Source: Bdellovibrionales bacterium Ga0074137 (GTDB lineage Bacteria > Bdellovibrionota > Bdellovibrionia > Bdellovibrionales > JAMPXM01). From it: a stretch of 41,751 nt of DNA. A program made the position numbers and the translations under genes. A model generated the notes under the pieces. It did not search any database. It was given only the letters and a program-made list of their open reading frames with translations, and was not told the origin of the DNA. This document shows, one piece after another, positions 1 through 7,682 of the stretch. The stretch's first letter is position 1. Each line of letters starts with the position of its first letter. Where the stretch lies: positions 150,612 through 192,362 of the forward strand of contig LNDT01000025.1 of assembly GCA_001464715.1 (NCBI GenBank), read 5' to 3'.

Positions 1-573
1 GTGCAGACGATCGAGGCATTGGTCATTGGTGAGAAAACGCGGCTCGAAGTTTTCACTCATGTCCGTGAAGATCAATTGGCACTTTTTGGATTCGGCACGA
101 TCTTGGAGAAAGAACTTTTCATGGCGCTTTTGTCTGTGAATGGTGTCGGCCCCAAGATGGCGATCAAAATTCTTTCCGCAGCACCGGTGCGCCACATCGC
201 GCGTTCGATCGAAGCGGGTGACGTGAAAGCTTTGTCGACGCTTCCGAAGGTCGGTAAAAAAACGGCGGAACAGTTGATCGTTTCTCTCAAAGGAAAACTG
301 ACTCCGTTCTTAGAAATGAATTCGTCAGATGGTTTCGCAGGCGCTTCGGCTTCCGCCGGAGAACCGATGCCGCTTCGCTTGAATGCGGAATCAGCGATGC
401 TGCAAGAGATCGGATCGGCTCTTCAGAATTTGGGATTCCGTCCGCAGGAAGTTGAAAAAGTCGTTCAGCAGTTGGCGAGTCGCAACGATTCGACGGCGAC
501 CGATCAGCGTGTCGAGCTGACTTTGGAATCAGGCGTTCGCTTTGCGCTTCAGTCCTTGGGTGGGCTTCGCTAA
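1..573 (+). CDS. ruvA: Holliday junction branch migration protein RuvA, 5'-truncated by the window edge
   Basis: RuvA binds four-way Holliday junctions and loads the RuvB motor in homologous recombination and repair. The 190 visible residues match RuvA from the late part of the N-terminal OB domain onward. Two helix-hairpin-helix motifs are visible at residues about 44-60 (SVNGVGPKMAIKIL) and 79-95 (LPKVGKKTAEQLI). An acidic linker and a C-terminal three-helix domain follow, the latter being the part that contacts RuvB. RuvA is usually about 200 residues and begins with a MIG(Y/R)L-type strand that is missing here, so the GTG at position 1 is an internal valine and roughly the first 35 codons lie outside the window. 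ruvB follows 22 bp downstream, the usual ruvAB order. Confidence 0.95.
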   Translation: MQTIEALVIGEKTRLEVFTHVREDQLALFGFGTILEKELFMALLSVNGVGPKMAIKILSAAPVRHIARSIEAGDVKALSTLPKVGKKTAEQLIVSLKGKLTPFLEMNSSDGFAGASASAGEPMPLRLNAESAMLQEIGSALQNLGFRPQEVEKVVQQLASRNDSTATDQRVELTLESGVRFALQSLGGLR

Positions 574-595
574 TGCCTTCGGGAGGGCTTAAGTA

Positions 596-1669
596 ATGGA
601 TATCGAATCGAAAAAAACTGCGCCAGGTTCATCAAGCACGGTTTTAAAAACAGCGTCGTCACCTCTGCCTTCTTTCGGGGCCGGCGCAAGAAATCCTGTG
701 CTTGCCGCCGAATCGCTTTCTTCGGAAACGTGGGAAAATACGCTTCGCCCCCAGCGCTTTGATGAATTTCCAGGGCAACATAAAACCAAAGAGAAGATCG
801 CAGTTTTCGTAGAAGCCGCGAAGAAACGTGGCGAGCCGCTGGATCACATTCTTTTGAGCGGACCTCCTGGACTTGGAAAAACGACGCTTGCGCACATTAT
901 TGCGGAAACGATGGGGGCCGAGTGCAAAACAACTTCGGGCCCAGCGCTGGATCGCAAAGGCGAGATCGCTGCGATTTTGACAAGTCTTCGCCCAGGTTCG
1001 GTTTTGTTCATCGACGAGATTCATCGCCTCAACAGAACCATCGAAGAATATCTTTATAGCGCGATGGAAGATTACTACATCGATATTGTGACCGGCGAAG
1101 GCCTCGCTGCGCGTTCGATGAAGTTTCAATTGGCGCCATTCACTTTGATCGGTGCGACGACGCGCGCTGGGCTTGTGAATGCTCCGCTGCGAGATCGTTT
1201 CGGCATTGTCGAGCGGCTTCAGTTTTACAACAAACAAGACCTGGTTGAAATTCTCGTACGTTCAGCGCGAATTCTTGCCATCGAAATCGAGGCTGACGGA
1301 GCCATGGAAATCGCGCGACGCTCGCGCGGAACTCCGCGTATCGCCAATCGACTTTTGAAACGCGTTCGCGATTTCGCCGAAGTCCGCGGTCGCGGCGTGA
1401 TTGACCTTGAAGCCGCGCGCGCGGCGCTCAATATGCTTGAGGTCGATGAGCTGGGTCTTGATGATATGGATCGCCGAATTTTAAATCTCATCAACGAGAA
1501 ATTTGCCGGTGGCCCCGTTGGGATTGAAACTTTGTCTTCGGCGTTGTCGGAAGAAAAAGACACGCTGGAAGAAGTTTACGAGCCGTATCTTATTCAAGAA
1601 GGCCTCGTCGTAAAAACTCCGCGCGGGCGGATGATTACGGATGCGGCTCGGGCGCACCTCAAAGTTTAG
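596..1669 (+). CDS. ruvB: Holliday junction branch migration ATPase RuvB
   Basis: RuvB is the AAA+ hexameric motor that pumps DNA through RuvA-bound Holliday junctions. Visible motifs are Walker [10 protein letters not shown] (residues 89-97), Walker B LFIDE (137-141), sensor 1 IGATTRAG (about 185-192) and the PLRDRFG stretch with the arginine finger (about 197-203). A winged-helix C-terminal domain ends with a typical PRGR. At 357 residues it is about 20 longer than the E. coli protein because of a Ser/Ala-rich N-terminal extension before the conserved LRPQRFDEF. The start is supported by GGGAGG at 581-586, nine bases before the ATG. It is the second gene of a ruvAB unit. Identification is secure. 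Confidence 0.97.
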   Translation: MDIESKKTAPGSSSTVLKTASSPLPSFGAGARNPVLAAESLSSETWENTLRPQRFDEFPGQHKTKEKIAVFVEAAKKRGEPLDHILLSGPPGLGKTTLAHIIAETMGAECKTTSGPALDRKGEIAAILTSLRPGSVLFIDEIHRLNRTIEEYLYSAMEDYYIDIVTGEGLAARSMKFQLAPFTLIGATTRAGLVNAPLRDRFGIVERLQFYNKQDLVEILVRSARILAIEIEADGAMEIARRSRGTPRIANRLLKRVRDFAEVRGRGVIDLEAARAALNMLEVDELGLDDMDRRILNLINEKFAGGPVGIETLSSALSEEKDTLEEVYEPYLIQEGLVVKTPRGRMITDAARAHLKV

Positions 1670-1677
1670 AACTTTTC

Positions 1678-1704
1678 AAGCAAGGTCTTTGGGTCGACTT
1701 GCTT
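1678..1704. repeat. inverted repeat between ruvB and the transposase gene
   Basis: Perfect 7-bp arms AAGCAAG (1678-1684) and CTTGCTT (1698-1704) are separated by 13 bases. It begins 9 bases after the ruvB stop and lies about 60 bp beyond the 3' end of the convergent transposase gene. No T-run follows on either strand, so it is a weak terminator candidate. It could also be a REP-like hairpin linked to the neighbouring RAYT. The evidence is only the symmetry. Confidence 0.35.
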
Positions 1705-1762
1705 TCACAGTTTGGCATTTTGGGTTCGGAGAGTTTTGAGGCCTTCGGTTTCGCGGCGGGAT

Positions 1763-2443
1763 TCAGTCTGGTGGTTTTGTGGTTTGGTTTGAATTGTAGA
1801 GTTCTCTTGCTAGGAAAATGGCTTGGGCTTTTGGTAGGCCTCGGGCTTCTAATTTATTCTTCAGTGCGTAGCGGTCGATTGTGCTCCAGCCCCTAAGACC
1901 GTGGATGATTCTTGAGAAGGGGATTGCGTCCCAGAATTTTGTCTTCTGACCATTTTCGTCTAAGAATGGTCGACCTTTTTTCGCACCACCGATTTCAAAT
2001 GCAATGCGTGCCGTGATGAGCCGAATCCAGGATCGATATCGGCGGCGTGCGGTCATTGGGCTTCCGGAGAGCTTCACCACGAGATGAAGATGGTTTCCGA
2101 CGTTCACGTATTTATTTAGTTTCACGCCATAGCGTCCCGAAATCTTTGTGACGAGCCCATTCACTTTGAGCTTGTTCGCGCCAAGCATCGTTCGTCGTCC
2201 TTTAGCGTGTTTCGAACGAAAGCAAATATGGATCGCCTTTTTACTGCTGAGTGGCCGACTCGTTTTCGCGTGCGTATCGCGGCCCGCAGCGCGCTCGACA
2301 CCGACGAACGTGTCTTTTTCAATGGGAAGAAACGAACTTTGCCGGCGTCGATTCCGAAGTGAGGGCTTGTTTCGGTTTTTTTCGCGTCGGTCTGGTGAAA
2401 TAGAGACGAGGCTTTTCATTTTTTGAAGCATACTTATTTTCAT
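1763..2443 (-). CDS. RAYT / IS200-like Y1 transposase-family protein (TnpA-REP type)
   Basis: Proteins of this family are HUH single-strand endonucleases related to IS200/IS605 TnpA. Many are single-copy domesticated RAYTs that process REP hairpins rather than mobilise themselves. The HUH motif is visible as GNHLHLVVKL, with the two catalytic histidines in HLH. Downstream, KFWDAIPFSRII and the helix DRYALKNKLEA supply the tyrosine that aligns with the catalytic Tyr of Y1 enzymes, so the active site looks intact. The start given is the ATG at 2443. A TTG at 2455 and ATGs at 2431 and 2419 are also possible, and none has a clear Shine-Dalgarno. The basic N-terminal segment (about 75 residues) is unusual. 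There is no tnpB and no terminal inverted repeat, so it is a lone gene. It points toward ruvB. Confidence 0.8.
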   Translation of the reverse strand: MKISMLQKMKSLVSISPDRREKNRNKPSLRNRRRQSSFLPIEKDTFVGVERAAGRDTHAKTSRPLSSKKAIHICFRSKHAKGRRTMLGANKLKVNGLVTKISGRYGVKLNKYVNVGNHLHLVVKLSGSPMTARRRYRSWIRLITARIAFEIGGAKKGRPFLDENGQKTKFWDAIPFSRIIHGLRGWSTIDRYALKNKLEARGLPKAQAIFLARELYNSNQTTKPPD

Positions 2444-2862
2444 ATGTGAAATCAAGTGTCATTGTTGTCTTCAACTCTTTGACGCAAACCGAATTTCGTC
2501 GTCGGGTGTGTGTTAATTGCGCTGGGATTACAAAATTGTCGGACGAAACCTTCGACTGGCGATGATCCGACTCTCCAACCTATGGCAAAAATGTGTTGAA
2601 CAAGAATTGATGATCATCGCTGGCCTCCTAGGAGGGCTGCCGCCGCTGATATGTGCGAGTTATAGGTGCGGATGAGATCTATCGCAGCGTGATTGCGATG
2701 AGGATTCCAATTCTGGAACAGCTTGTTTCAAAAAACGGTGCAGCTCTGTTGCCGCAGTCATTGCGCGTGTGAGAGATGTTCTTGGATTAAAATTCGGGTC
2801 GCTGAAAATTATTTTTTCTGTGCAATTTTAGATGAGCATGGTGAGTCGCGGGAGTTTTGCCA
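2444..2862. other. gene-poor intergenic region upstream of the transposase and outer-membrane genes
   Basis: About 420 bp between divergent genes. The only possible reading frame seen is 21 codons beginning with an ATG near 2610, without a ribosome-binding site. A perfect 12-bp palindrome CCTCCTAGGAGG lies at 2624-2635. The 7-bp arms TTTCGTC (2494-2500) and GACGAAA (2542-2548) form a loose inverted repeat. GGGAG at 2850-2854 is the ribosome-binding site of the next gene. No tRNA, recognised RNA or convincing sigma-70 promoter was found. It may be a remnant of the element that brought the transposase. Confidence 0.5.
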
Positions 2863-3459
2863 ATGTTGTACGCAGTTAGGTTTTTAGGTGTGATCGTTTG
2901 TGCTGTTTTGCTTTTTCTTGCGGGGTGGACGGCTTCGGCGGCGGAGGTGGCAAAATCCGGCGATGAGCGGGTTGCGGAAAGCTTGCCCGCGAAATCATCG
3001 AGATCGCGAGAGAGTTTTGATTCGCTTCTTGGGGAAACGCAGATTGCGACGTCGGGTGTGGTTTCATACTCGGATTCAAGTGACTTCTTTTGGCAGGCCG
3101 GAGTCTCGGGGCTTCACTATATAGCTCCGCGCTTTGGTGTCGGCGGTCGATTTTCTTTGAGTGACTCGTCTTATAATGATCAATCGCTTTATTACAGCAT
3201 CGGTCCCACGGCCGAGTATTTTGTGCCGGTGTCAGATCGTGGTCACGTCTTCACACAAGCGAGCTTTCTTGTATCAGGCGGGCTCGGGACTGAATCAGAA
3301 TTGAGATTGGGCATTGATCTGGGATATCGATATTTTGTCGCCGACAATATGGCGCTCTCTGTGCAGCTCAATAAAAATTGGGCAAAGACGAATGTAAGTT
3401 CTTCGACTCTTCGTTCCGACGGCGTGAATCTTAACTACGGCTTCTCGCTCTTTTTTTAA
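2863..3459 (+). CDS. outer-membrane beta-barrel protein (OmpA/porin-like small barrel), function unknown
   Basis: A 198-residue exported protein. The N-terminus (MLYAVRFLGVIVCAVLLFLAG) is a clear signal peptide, probably cut after ASA about residue 28. The rest alternates polar and hydrophobic residues as amphipathic strands (YSIGPTAEYFVPV, RLGIDLGYRYFVADN, LSVQLNKNW), separated by turns, and ends in Phe-Phe. A terminal aromatic residue is the usual recognition signal for outer-membrane assembly. The size fits an eight-stranded barrel. I start at the ATG at 2863 because GGGAG sits eight bases upstream; an in-frame TTG two codons earlier would be too close to it. No OmpA-type peptidoglycan-binding domain is present. 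The specific family was not recognised. Confidence 0.75.
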   Translation: MLYAVRFLGVIVCAVLLFLAGWTASAAEVAKSGDERVAESLPAKSSRSRESFDSLLGETQIATSGVVSYSDSSDFFWQAGVSGLHYIAPRFGVGGRFSLSDSSYNDQSLYYSIGPTAEYFVPVSDRGHVFTQASFLVSGGLGTESELRLGIDLGYRYFVADNMALSVQLNKNWAKTNVSSSTLRSDGVNLNYGFSLFF

Positions 3460-3478
3460 AGAAATGTTCTGGGATTGT

Positions 3479-3811
3479 TTAACGGGCGCCCGTGCATGAG
3501 TACGCGGTTTTCGAAAAGAACGCGCGATCGTTTTCAGGATCGGTCATCTCGCACTCTTTGAAATAGAACATAAAGTCGTTGGGAGGCCGAATCGCTTGCG
3601 GTTTCCCAAACGTGAAAGCATCGATGATGCCGTAGGCGGCGGGATGGGCGCGCGCATTTTTGCCCGCATCTTCTGGCTCGGTGGAGGTACGGTAACCGGT
3701 CGAAGTGGTGCAGCCGATGGCGGTCGTGGCGATCGTTAAGAATGTTGCCAAGATCGTCAGCTCGAGCCTCGTGATGATCGAGCTGAAAAAATTTGATTCG
3801 AAAGCCCGCAT
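3479..3811 (-). CDS. small lipoprotein, function unknown
   Basis: A 110-residue protein with a charged N-terminus, a hydrophobic stretch and a lipobox TAIGC, with the lipidated cysteine near residue 34. The mature part is only about 75 residues and contains two more cysteines (KECEM and YSCTG), which could form a disulfide in the periplasm. The ATG at 3811 has GAGG about nine bases upstream. It converges on the outer-membrane protein gene with 19 bp between the stop codons. No domain was recognised. The 12-bp palindrome ACGGGCGCCCGT at 3482-3493 overlaps its last codons and may assist termination. Confidence 0.6.
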   Translation of the reverse strand: MRAFESNFFSSIITRLELTILATFLTIATTAIGCTTSTGYRTSTEPEDAGKNARAHPAAYGIIDAFTFGKPQAIRPPNDFMFYFKECEMTDPENDRAFFSKTAYSCTGAR

Positions 3812-4120
3812 CCGCTTGCACCTCAGCTTTCATGATCGGAAGACTTCGCGGTTATTGCAACCCTCCGGCGCTTTGATGGGGACGACGGGACGCGTGGCCG
3901 CGCTGGCGTTTTTTAAGCTTTGCCGGCACCTCGACTTTAGGGTTGGCCCTAGGTGCTGTGGCGTCACGGCCATGTGTTTTTTTCGTCGGCCAAAAAGACT
4001 TTAAAGTCACAAAAATCCGGCTAAAGTCCTCGCGCACGGCTGATGGAATTAACTCGGATACCGGCGGCCGAAGCATTTCCGTCGAGAAGCTTGCGGTCCG
4101 GACGGGGACGGTTTATCGCT
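3812..4120. other. intergenic region upstream of lpxC with stem-loops and a repeated GACTTTA motif
   Basis: About 310 bp between a divergent lipoprotein gene and lpxC. It holds a stem-loop at 3926-3956 (GCACC/GGTGC outer arms and TAGGG/CCCTA inner arms, with a TTGG loop). A perfect palindrome GACTTTAAAGTC lies at 3997-4008. Further GACTTTA or TAAAGTC copies are near 3933 and 4022. Several short overlapping open frames exist in both directions, but none shows recognisable protein features or a good ribosome-binding site. These sites may be the lpxC control region. No standard promoter could be assigned with confidence. Confidence 0.45.
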
Positions 4121-5047
4121 GTGAAGGTGTACTTACAAAGAACCATTCGAAAGCGTGTCACCGTCGAAGGCATCGGCCTTCACACTGGAAAGCGGGCCGT
4201 GCTTTCTTTTAGACCTGCGCCGCCCGACACGGGCATCCACGTCGTTCGCACCGATCTTCCAGGTTCGCCTTCGATTCCGGTTCAGGCCGAAAACATTCAA
4301 GCCACGTCACTTGCTACAACTCTTGGCGGAAAAGCATTTTCTGTATCGACCGTCGAGCATTGTCTTTCCGCCATGGCCGCTTACCGCATCGACAATCTTT
4401 TTATTGAACTCGACGGCCCCGAAATTCCGATCGGAGACGGATCGGCTCGAGTTTTTATGGAAGCTCTGCTGCAAGCGGGATTTGCCGAACAAGAGGAGCC
4501 GCGCCGCTACCTTTATGTGACCGAACCGATTTTTTTCGGTGAGGGCGAAAAGCACGCCTATGTCGTTCCGTATTCAGGCCTTCGCGTGACGTGCACGATC
4601 GATTTTCCGCATGCATCGATCGGGCGCAGCCGCATGGATCTTGATATCAACGAGACAAGTTTTAACCGCGAGATTGCACCGGCGAGAACTTTCGGATTTT
4701 TAAAAGATGTCGAAGCGATGCGCGCACGTGGACTTGCTTTGGGCGGAAGCCTTGAAAATGCGATTGTTCTGGGTGATGAGGGAATTTTGAATCCCGAGGG
4801 CCTCAGATTTCAAGACGAATTTGTTCGCCACAAAGTCCTCGACGCTTTGGGCGACCTTGTCACACTGGGGCGGCCGCTTTTGGGGCATTTGGTTCTGTTT
4901 AAGGCCGGTCACGACATCATGAGCAAGCTCGTTAAAAAGATCCTTGAAAGCAGCGATCGCACCAAGTCGGTCGAGCTTGGCGGAGACTGGGCGACGCCTG
5001 TCGCGTCATCGCTTTCGGAATCGCTGAACGAGCGCCCGCGGCCCTGA
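4121..5047 (+). CDS. lpxC: UDP-3-O-acyl-N-acetylglucosamine deacetylase LpxC
   Basis: LpxC is the zinc-dependent cytosolic deacetylase that commits UDP-GlcNAc acyl intermediates to lipid A synthesis. The zinc ligands are in place: H80 in STVEHCLSA, and H237 and D241 in HKVLDALGD. The catalytic histidine H264 lies in FKAGHD. The N-terminal GIGLHTGKRAVLSFRPAP and the DGPEIPIGDGSA segment are family hallmarks. An upstream in-frame ATG at 4043 would add 26 unrelated residues. GTG at 4121 has GGGGACGG about nine bases upstream and places YLQRTI where the family begins; GTG at 4127 is the other option. It is about 309 residues, the normal length. ald follows 70 bp downstream with its own ribosome-binding site. 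Confidence 0.95.
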   Translation: MKVYLQRTIRKRVTVEGIGLHTGKRAVLSFRPAPPDTGIHVVRTDLPGSPSIPVQAENIQATSLATTLGGKAFSVSTVEHCLSAMAAYRIDNLFIELDGPEIPIGDGSARVFMEALLQAGFAEQEEPRRYLYVTEPIFFGEGEKHAYVVPYSGLRVTCTIDFPHASIGRSRMDLDINETSFNREIAPARTFGFLKDVEAMRARGLALGGSLENAIVLGDEGILNPEGLRFQDEFVRHKVLDALGDLVTLGRPLLGHLVLFKAGHDIMSKLVKKILESSDRTKSVELGGDWATPVASSLSESLNERPRP

Positions 5048-5117
5048 ATTTCTTTATTTCGAGGGCTTGCGTCTTTGGTCGGCATCGGGTTTACTCGGCC
5101 GCTCAAGGGGTAATTAC

Positions 5118-6236
5118 ATGGCAAAACGCATCGTCATTGGTGTTCCGAAAGAAATTAAAATCTCAGAAAATCGCGTGGGTCTCACCGAAGCTGGCGTGAA
5201 GCAGCTGGTGCTTGAAGGTCACACGGTGCTTGTTCAAAAAGACGCTGGCGTCGGATCTCGTATCACGAATGAAGATTACGAGCGTGCTGGGGCGACAATG
5301 GTCGATTCGGCCAAAGATGTTTACGGTAAAGCCGACATGGTCATGAAAGTGAAAGAGCCACTTCCTGACGAATATGAACTTCTTCGCGAAAATCAAATTC
5401 TCTACACCTATCTTCACTTGGCCGCTGAAGCGAAGCTCACCAAAGTTCTCGTCGATCGCCGGGTGAAAGCGATCGCCTACGAAACTATTCAAGCCGACGA
5501 TGGTTCGCTTCCGCTTTTGACTCCGATGTCGGAAGTTGCGGGCCGAATGGCCTCGCAAATCGGCGCTTATTATCTTCAAAAAGATCACGGCGGAAAAGGG
5601 ATCTTGTTGGGTGGAGTGACGGGCGTTAACCGCGGTAAAGTCACGATCATCGGTGGCGGCGTTGTCGGTATTAATGCAGCGAAAATGGCCGTGGGCCTTG
5701 GCGCCGAAGTTACAATTCTCGATGTAAATCACAAGCGTCTTGAGTATCTCGATGACGTTTTCCAAGGGCGACTCACAACACTTCACTCGAATTCTGCGAA
5801 CATTGAAGCCAGCGTCATTGGATCAGACCTTGTCGTCGGTGGCGTCCTTGTGACGGGCTGGAAAGCGCCGATTCTTGTGACGAAGTCGATGATCGAACGC
5901 ATGCAGCCGGGTTCTGTTGTTGTTGACGTTGCTGTCGATCAGGGCGGCTGCATCGAAACATGCCGACCGACATCGCACCAAAATCCGACGTACGAAGTGT
6001 CGGGCGTCATTCACTACTGCGTTCCGAACATGCCGGGCGTCGTTGCTCGAACATCGACGTACGCTTTGACGAACGCGACTTTCAAATACGGTTCGATGCT
6101 TGCGGCTTTGGGTGTTGAAGATGCGATTGCGAAAGACAAAGCTCTGTTCGCGGGTCTCAACGTTTATAATGGCGCCGTTAGCTATGAGCCCGTTGCGAAA
6201 TCTCTGGGCCTTGAGTTCAAACCTTACCGTGTCTGA
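5118..6236 (+). CDS. ald: alanine dehydrogenase
   Basis: Catalyses the reversible NAD-dependent oxidative deamination of L-alanine to pyruvate and ammonia. The 372-residue length is typical. Visible features are the N-terminal [22 protein letters not shown] (about 76-81) with the substrate-binding lysine, the catalytic histidine H100 in YTYLHLA, and the Rossmann segment [14 protein letters not shown] (about 178-191). [13 protein letters not shown] and [21 protein letters not shown] are also present. The ATG at 5118 follows AAGGGG at 5105-5110 and gives the canonical N-terminus; the longer frame from 5067 is not supported. Its last 13 bases overlap the end of the convergent comEC gene. In an amino-acid-consuming cell it would feed alanine into pyruvate. 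Confidence 0.96.
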   Translation: MAKRIVIGVPKEIKISENRVGLTEAGVKQLVLEGHTVLVQKDAGVGSRITNEDYERAGATMVDSAKDVYGKADMVMKVKEPLPDEYELLRENQILYTYLHLAAEAKLTKVLVDRRVKAIAYETIQADDGSLPLLTPMSEVAGRMASQIGAYYLQKDHGGKGILLGGVTGVNRGKVTIIGGGVVGINAAKMAVGLGAEVTILDVNHKRLEYLDDVFQGRLTTLHSNSANIEASVIGSDLVVGGVLVTGWKAPILVTKSMIERMQPGSVVVDVAVDQGGCIETCRPTSHQNPTYEVSGVIHYCVPNMPGVVARTSTYALTNATFKYGSMLAALGVEDAIAKDKALFAGLNVYNGAVSYEPVAKSLGLEFKPYRV

Positions 6237-7315
6237 AGGTAAGCATTAATTTGTCCGTGAAGAAGCACCGAGGCGATGATGGATATAGCGATCATCGCCC
6301 AGGGGCGCCACGGAAGGCCTGCGCGAATCCGGGCCATAGCCTGAGCCCGGCCTTCGCGCCGGGTTCTGATCAAAAGAGCGATACTGCCTGACAGCAGTGA
6401 AAACAAAAGCACCGTCGAAAGCTCGACACCAAAAAGAAGTGGTGTCGTGTTTTTTATTTTTGGCGTCGCCTCCGGGAGTACTGCAGAAAGCCTCGCGATC
6501 ACTTTCGACATATAAAACCAGGCGCCATCAAAAAGGGCTCCGAGATAAACTGGATCGCCCTCTCTACCCCAAAGAATTGGAAGCGTGCCGCTCAACCACG
6601 CAAGCATCGCTAATGGAATAAGAGTCACTCCCAAAAGCGGTGCAAGGATCACGTTGACCAGCGTCGAAACGGGATGGGGGATTCCAAGTGTAAATAAAAG
6701 CGGAAGAAGCACCCACCACACCGCCGATTGAAGAGCGACAAGAGTCAGAATCGGGCGCCGATGAAGTCCATTCGACGTTCGCTCAACAGTGACCGACGCA
6801 AAAAACGAAAGCGCCAGTGATAGAAGATCAAAAATCGACGAGCAAAACGGCAGAGCCACCCATGTACTTATCAGGGCTGTTTCGGGAGCTCGCCAACCAC
6901 GAGCTTTCAGCGGAGCGCGAAAGACCCATTCAAAAAAGGCACGAAGCACAGGTGGCTGAAGCCGGTTTGCGAGACAGAAAAGAAGAAGAACAGAGGAAAT
7001 CAAACGCCATCGAAACCGAGGCGAAACACTCTGATGGGAAAGAGCGATTGAGAGCAGACTTGCCAGAATAGAAAGATGTCCACCGGAGACCACGAGAATG
7101 TGGATAAGACCAAGATTTCTCCACGCGGCGGGGTTTGATGATTCTCGTAAGGAGTGGCCACAAACCAACGATCGAATTTCACTTCTGTGAACTGTATCCG
7201 GAGTGAAATTGAGGCACTGTTGGTAAAAGGGTCGCGTCCAATGTGCCCGCCAAGCCGGCAGGTGAGTATGGGTCAGCAGGGTGAAAACCGAAAGGACAAG
7301 CGCCAGCCGAATCAT
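6224..7315 (-). CDS. comEC: ComEC/Rec2-family protein reduced to the membrane channel domain
   Basis: ComEC forms the inner-membrane channel for single-stranded DNA during natural transformation. The signature GLIHILVVSGGHLSILASLL lies at residues 69-88, followed by a string of hydrophobic segments typical of the Competence domain. The protein is only 363 residues. Full-length ComEC is usually 700-800 and also carries an N-terminal OB-like domain and a C-terminal metallo-beta-lactamase domain. Both are missing and no broken remainder is visible next to it, so it is a channel-only version. The ATG at 7315 has no clear Shine-Dalgarno, so the start is uncertain. A DnaA-box-like TGTGGATAA lies inside the gene at 7099-7107. 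The 3' end overlaps ald. Confidence 0.8.
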   Translation of the reverse strand: MIRLALVLSVFTLLTHTHLPAWRAHWTRPFYQQCLNFTPDTVHRSEIRSLVCGHSLRESSNPAAWRNLGLIHILVVSGGHLSILASLLSIALSHQSVSPRFRWRLISSVLLLFCLANRLQPPVLRAFFEWVFRAPLKARGWRAPETALISTWVALPFCSSIFDLLSLALSFFASVTVERTSNGLHRRPILTLVALQSAVWWVLLPLLFTLGIPHPVSTLVNVILAPLLGVTLIPLAMLAWLSGTLPILWGREGDPVYLGALFDGAWFYMSKVIARLSAVLPEATPKIKNTTPLLFGVELSTVLLFSLLSGSIALLIRTRREGRAQAMARIRAGLPWRPWAMIAISIIASVLLHGQINAYLQTR

Positions 7316-7540
7316 TTCGAGGGTTTACAGCAAGATTCGGCGCAAGCTCATCAGCTCGAGATGGTCGTCATTTTCTGTCAGGACGTCGAACGGCGGATTT
7401 AAGAAGAAGAACAGAAACCTAACAGAATCTGTGATTTTCGGTGTTTCGTAAGTCGAAACAATGGCTTATGCCATGTATAAAGTGTCAGCAATCACGTGAA
7501 ACCCTTAGCCAGTCACGGGTCTAAGGTCCAAGGACCCGAG

Positions 7541-7563
7541 TCATCCACACTGAGTGTGGATAA
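7541..7563. promoter_or_regulatory. inverted pair of DnaA-box-like sites
   Basis: TCATCCACA (7541-7549, plus strand) and TGTGGATAA (7555-7563), the reverse complement of the consensus DnaA box TTATCCACA, face each other. They form a palindrome with 8-bp arms ATCCACAC and GTGTGGAT around TGA. The site is 120-140 bp upstream of the TPR lipoprotein gene and about 225 bp upstream of the comEC start. It sits in a 367-bp gene-free region (7316-7682) that also contains GGTCC-AA-GGACC (7525-7536) and ATGGC-TTAT-GCCAT. DnaA or another factor binding such a dyad is inference. Confidence 0.45.
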
Positions 7564-7647
7564 GTGGGGGAAATCTTTTTGCCGCCGAGGATTCGAGAGC
7601 CCTCGCCGGCTTGAAGAAACCTATCCTAGACCCTTGTTCTTCCTCGC

Positions 7648-7676
7648 TTTTCAATGGCAGCGACGCTCCCTATCAT
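7648..7676 (+). promoter_or_regulatory. candidate sigma-70 promoter of the TPR lipoprotein / LysM operon
   Basis: TATCAT at 7671-7676 matches five of six -10 positions. TTTTCA at 7648-7653 matches four of six -35 positions, with a 17-bp spacer. Transcription from it would begin about at the ATG at 7683, which has no Shine-Dalgarno in front. The first gene could therefore be read from a leaderless mRNA. Confidence 0.35.
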
Positions 7677-7682
7677 AGAACG

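Noticed and set aside
659-1237. 192-codon open frame opposite ruvB
   Set aside because: Arginine/serine-rich translation with no domain, fully inside a secure gene; a shadow frame.
1699-1896. 65-codon plus-strand frame with hydrophobic sequence
   Set aside because: Antisense to the transposase gene, no ribosome-binding site; the hydrophobic pattern is the complement of the coding strand.
2600-2680. Small peptide gene of 21 codons near 2610
   Set aside because: No ribosome-binding site and no recognisable sequence; the length is expected by chance.
5163-5786. 207-codon frame opposite ald
   Set aside because: Complement of a conserved enzyme, with no protein-family resemblance.
7099-7563. 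Replication origin suggested by DnaA-box-like sequences
   Set aside because: Only three boxes, one inside a gene. No AT-rich unwinding region and no dnaA, dnaN or gyrB nearby. A regulatory role is more likely.
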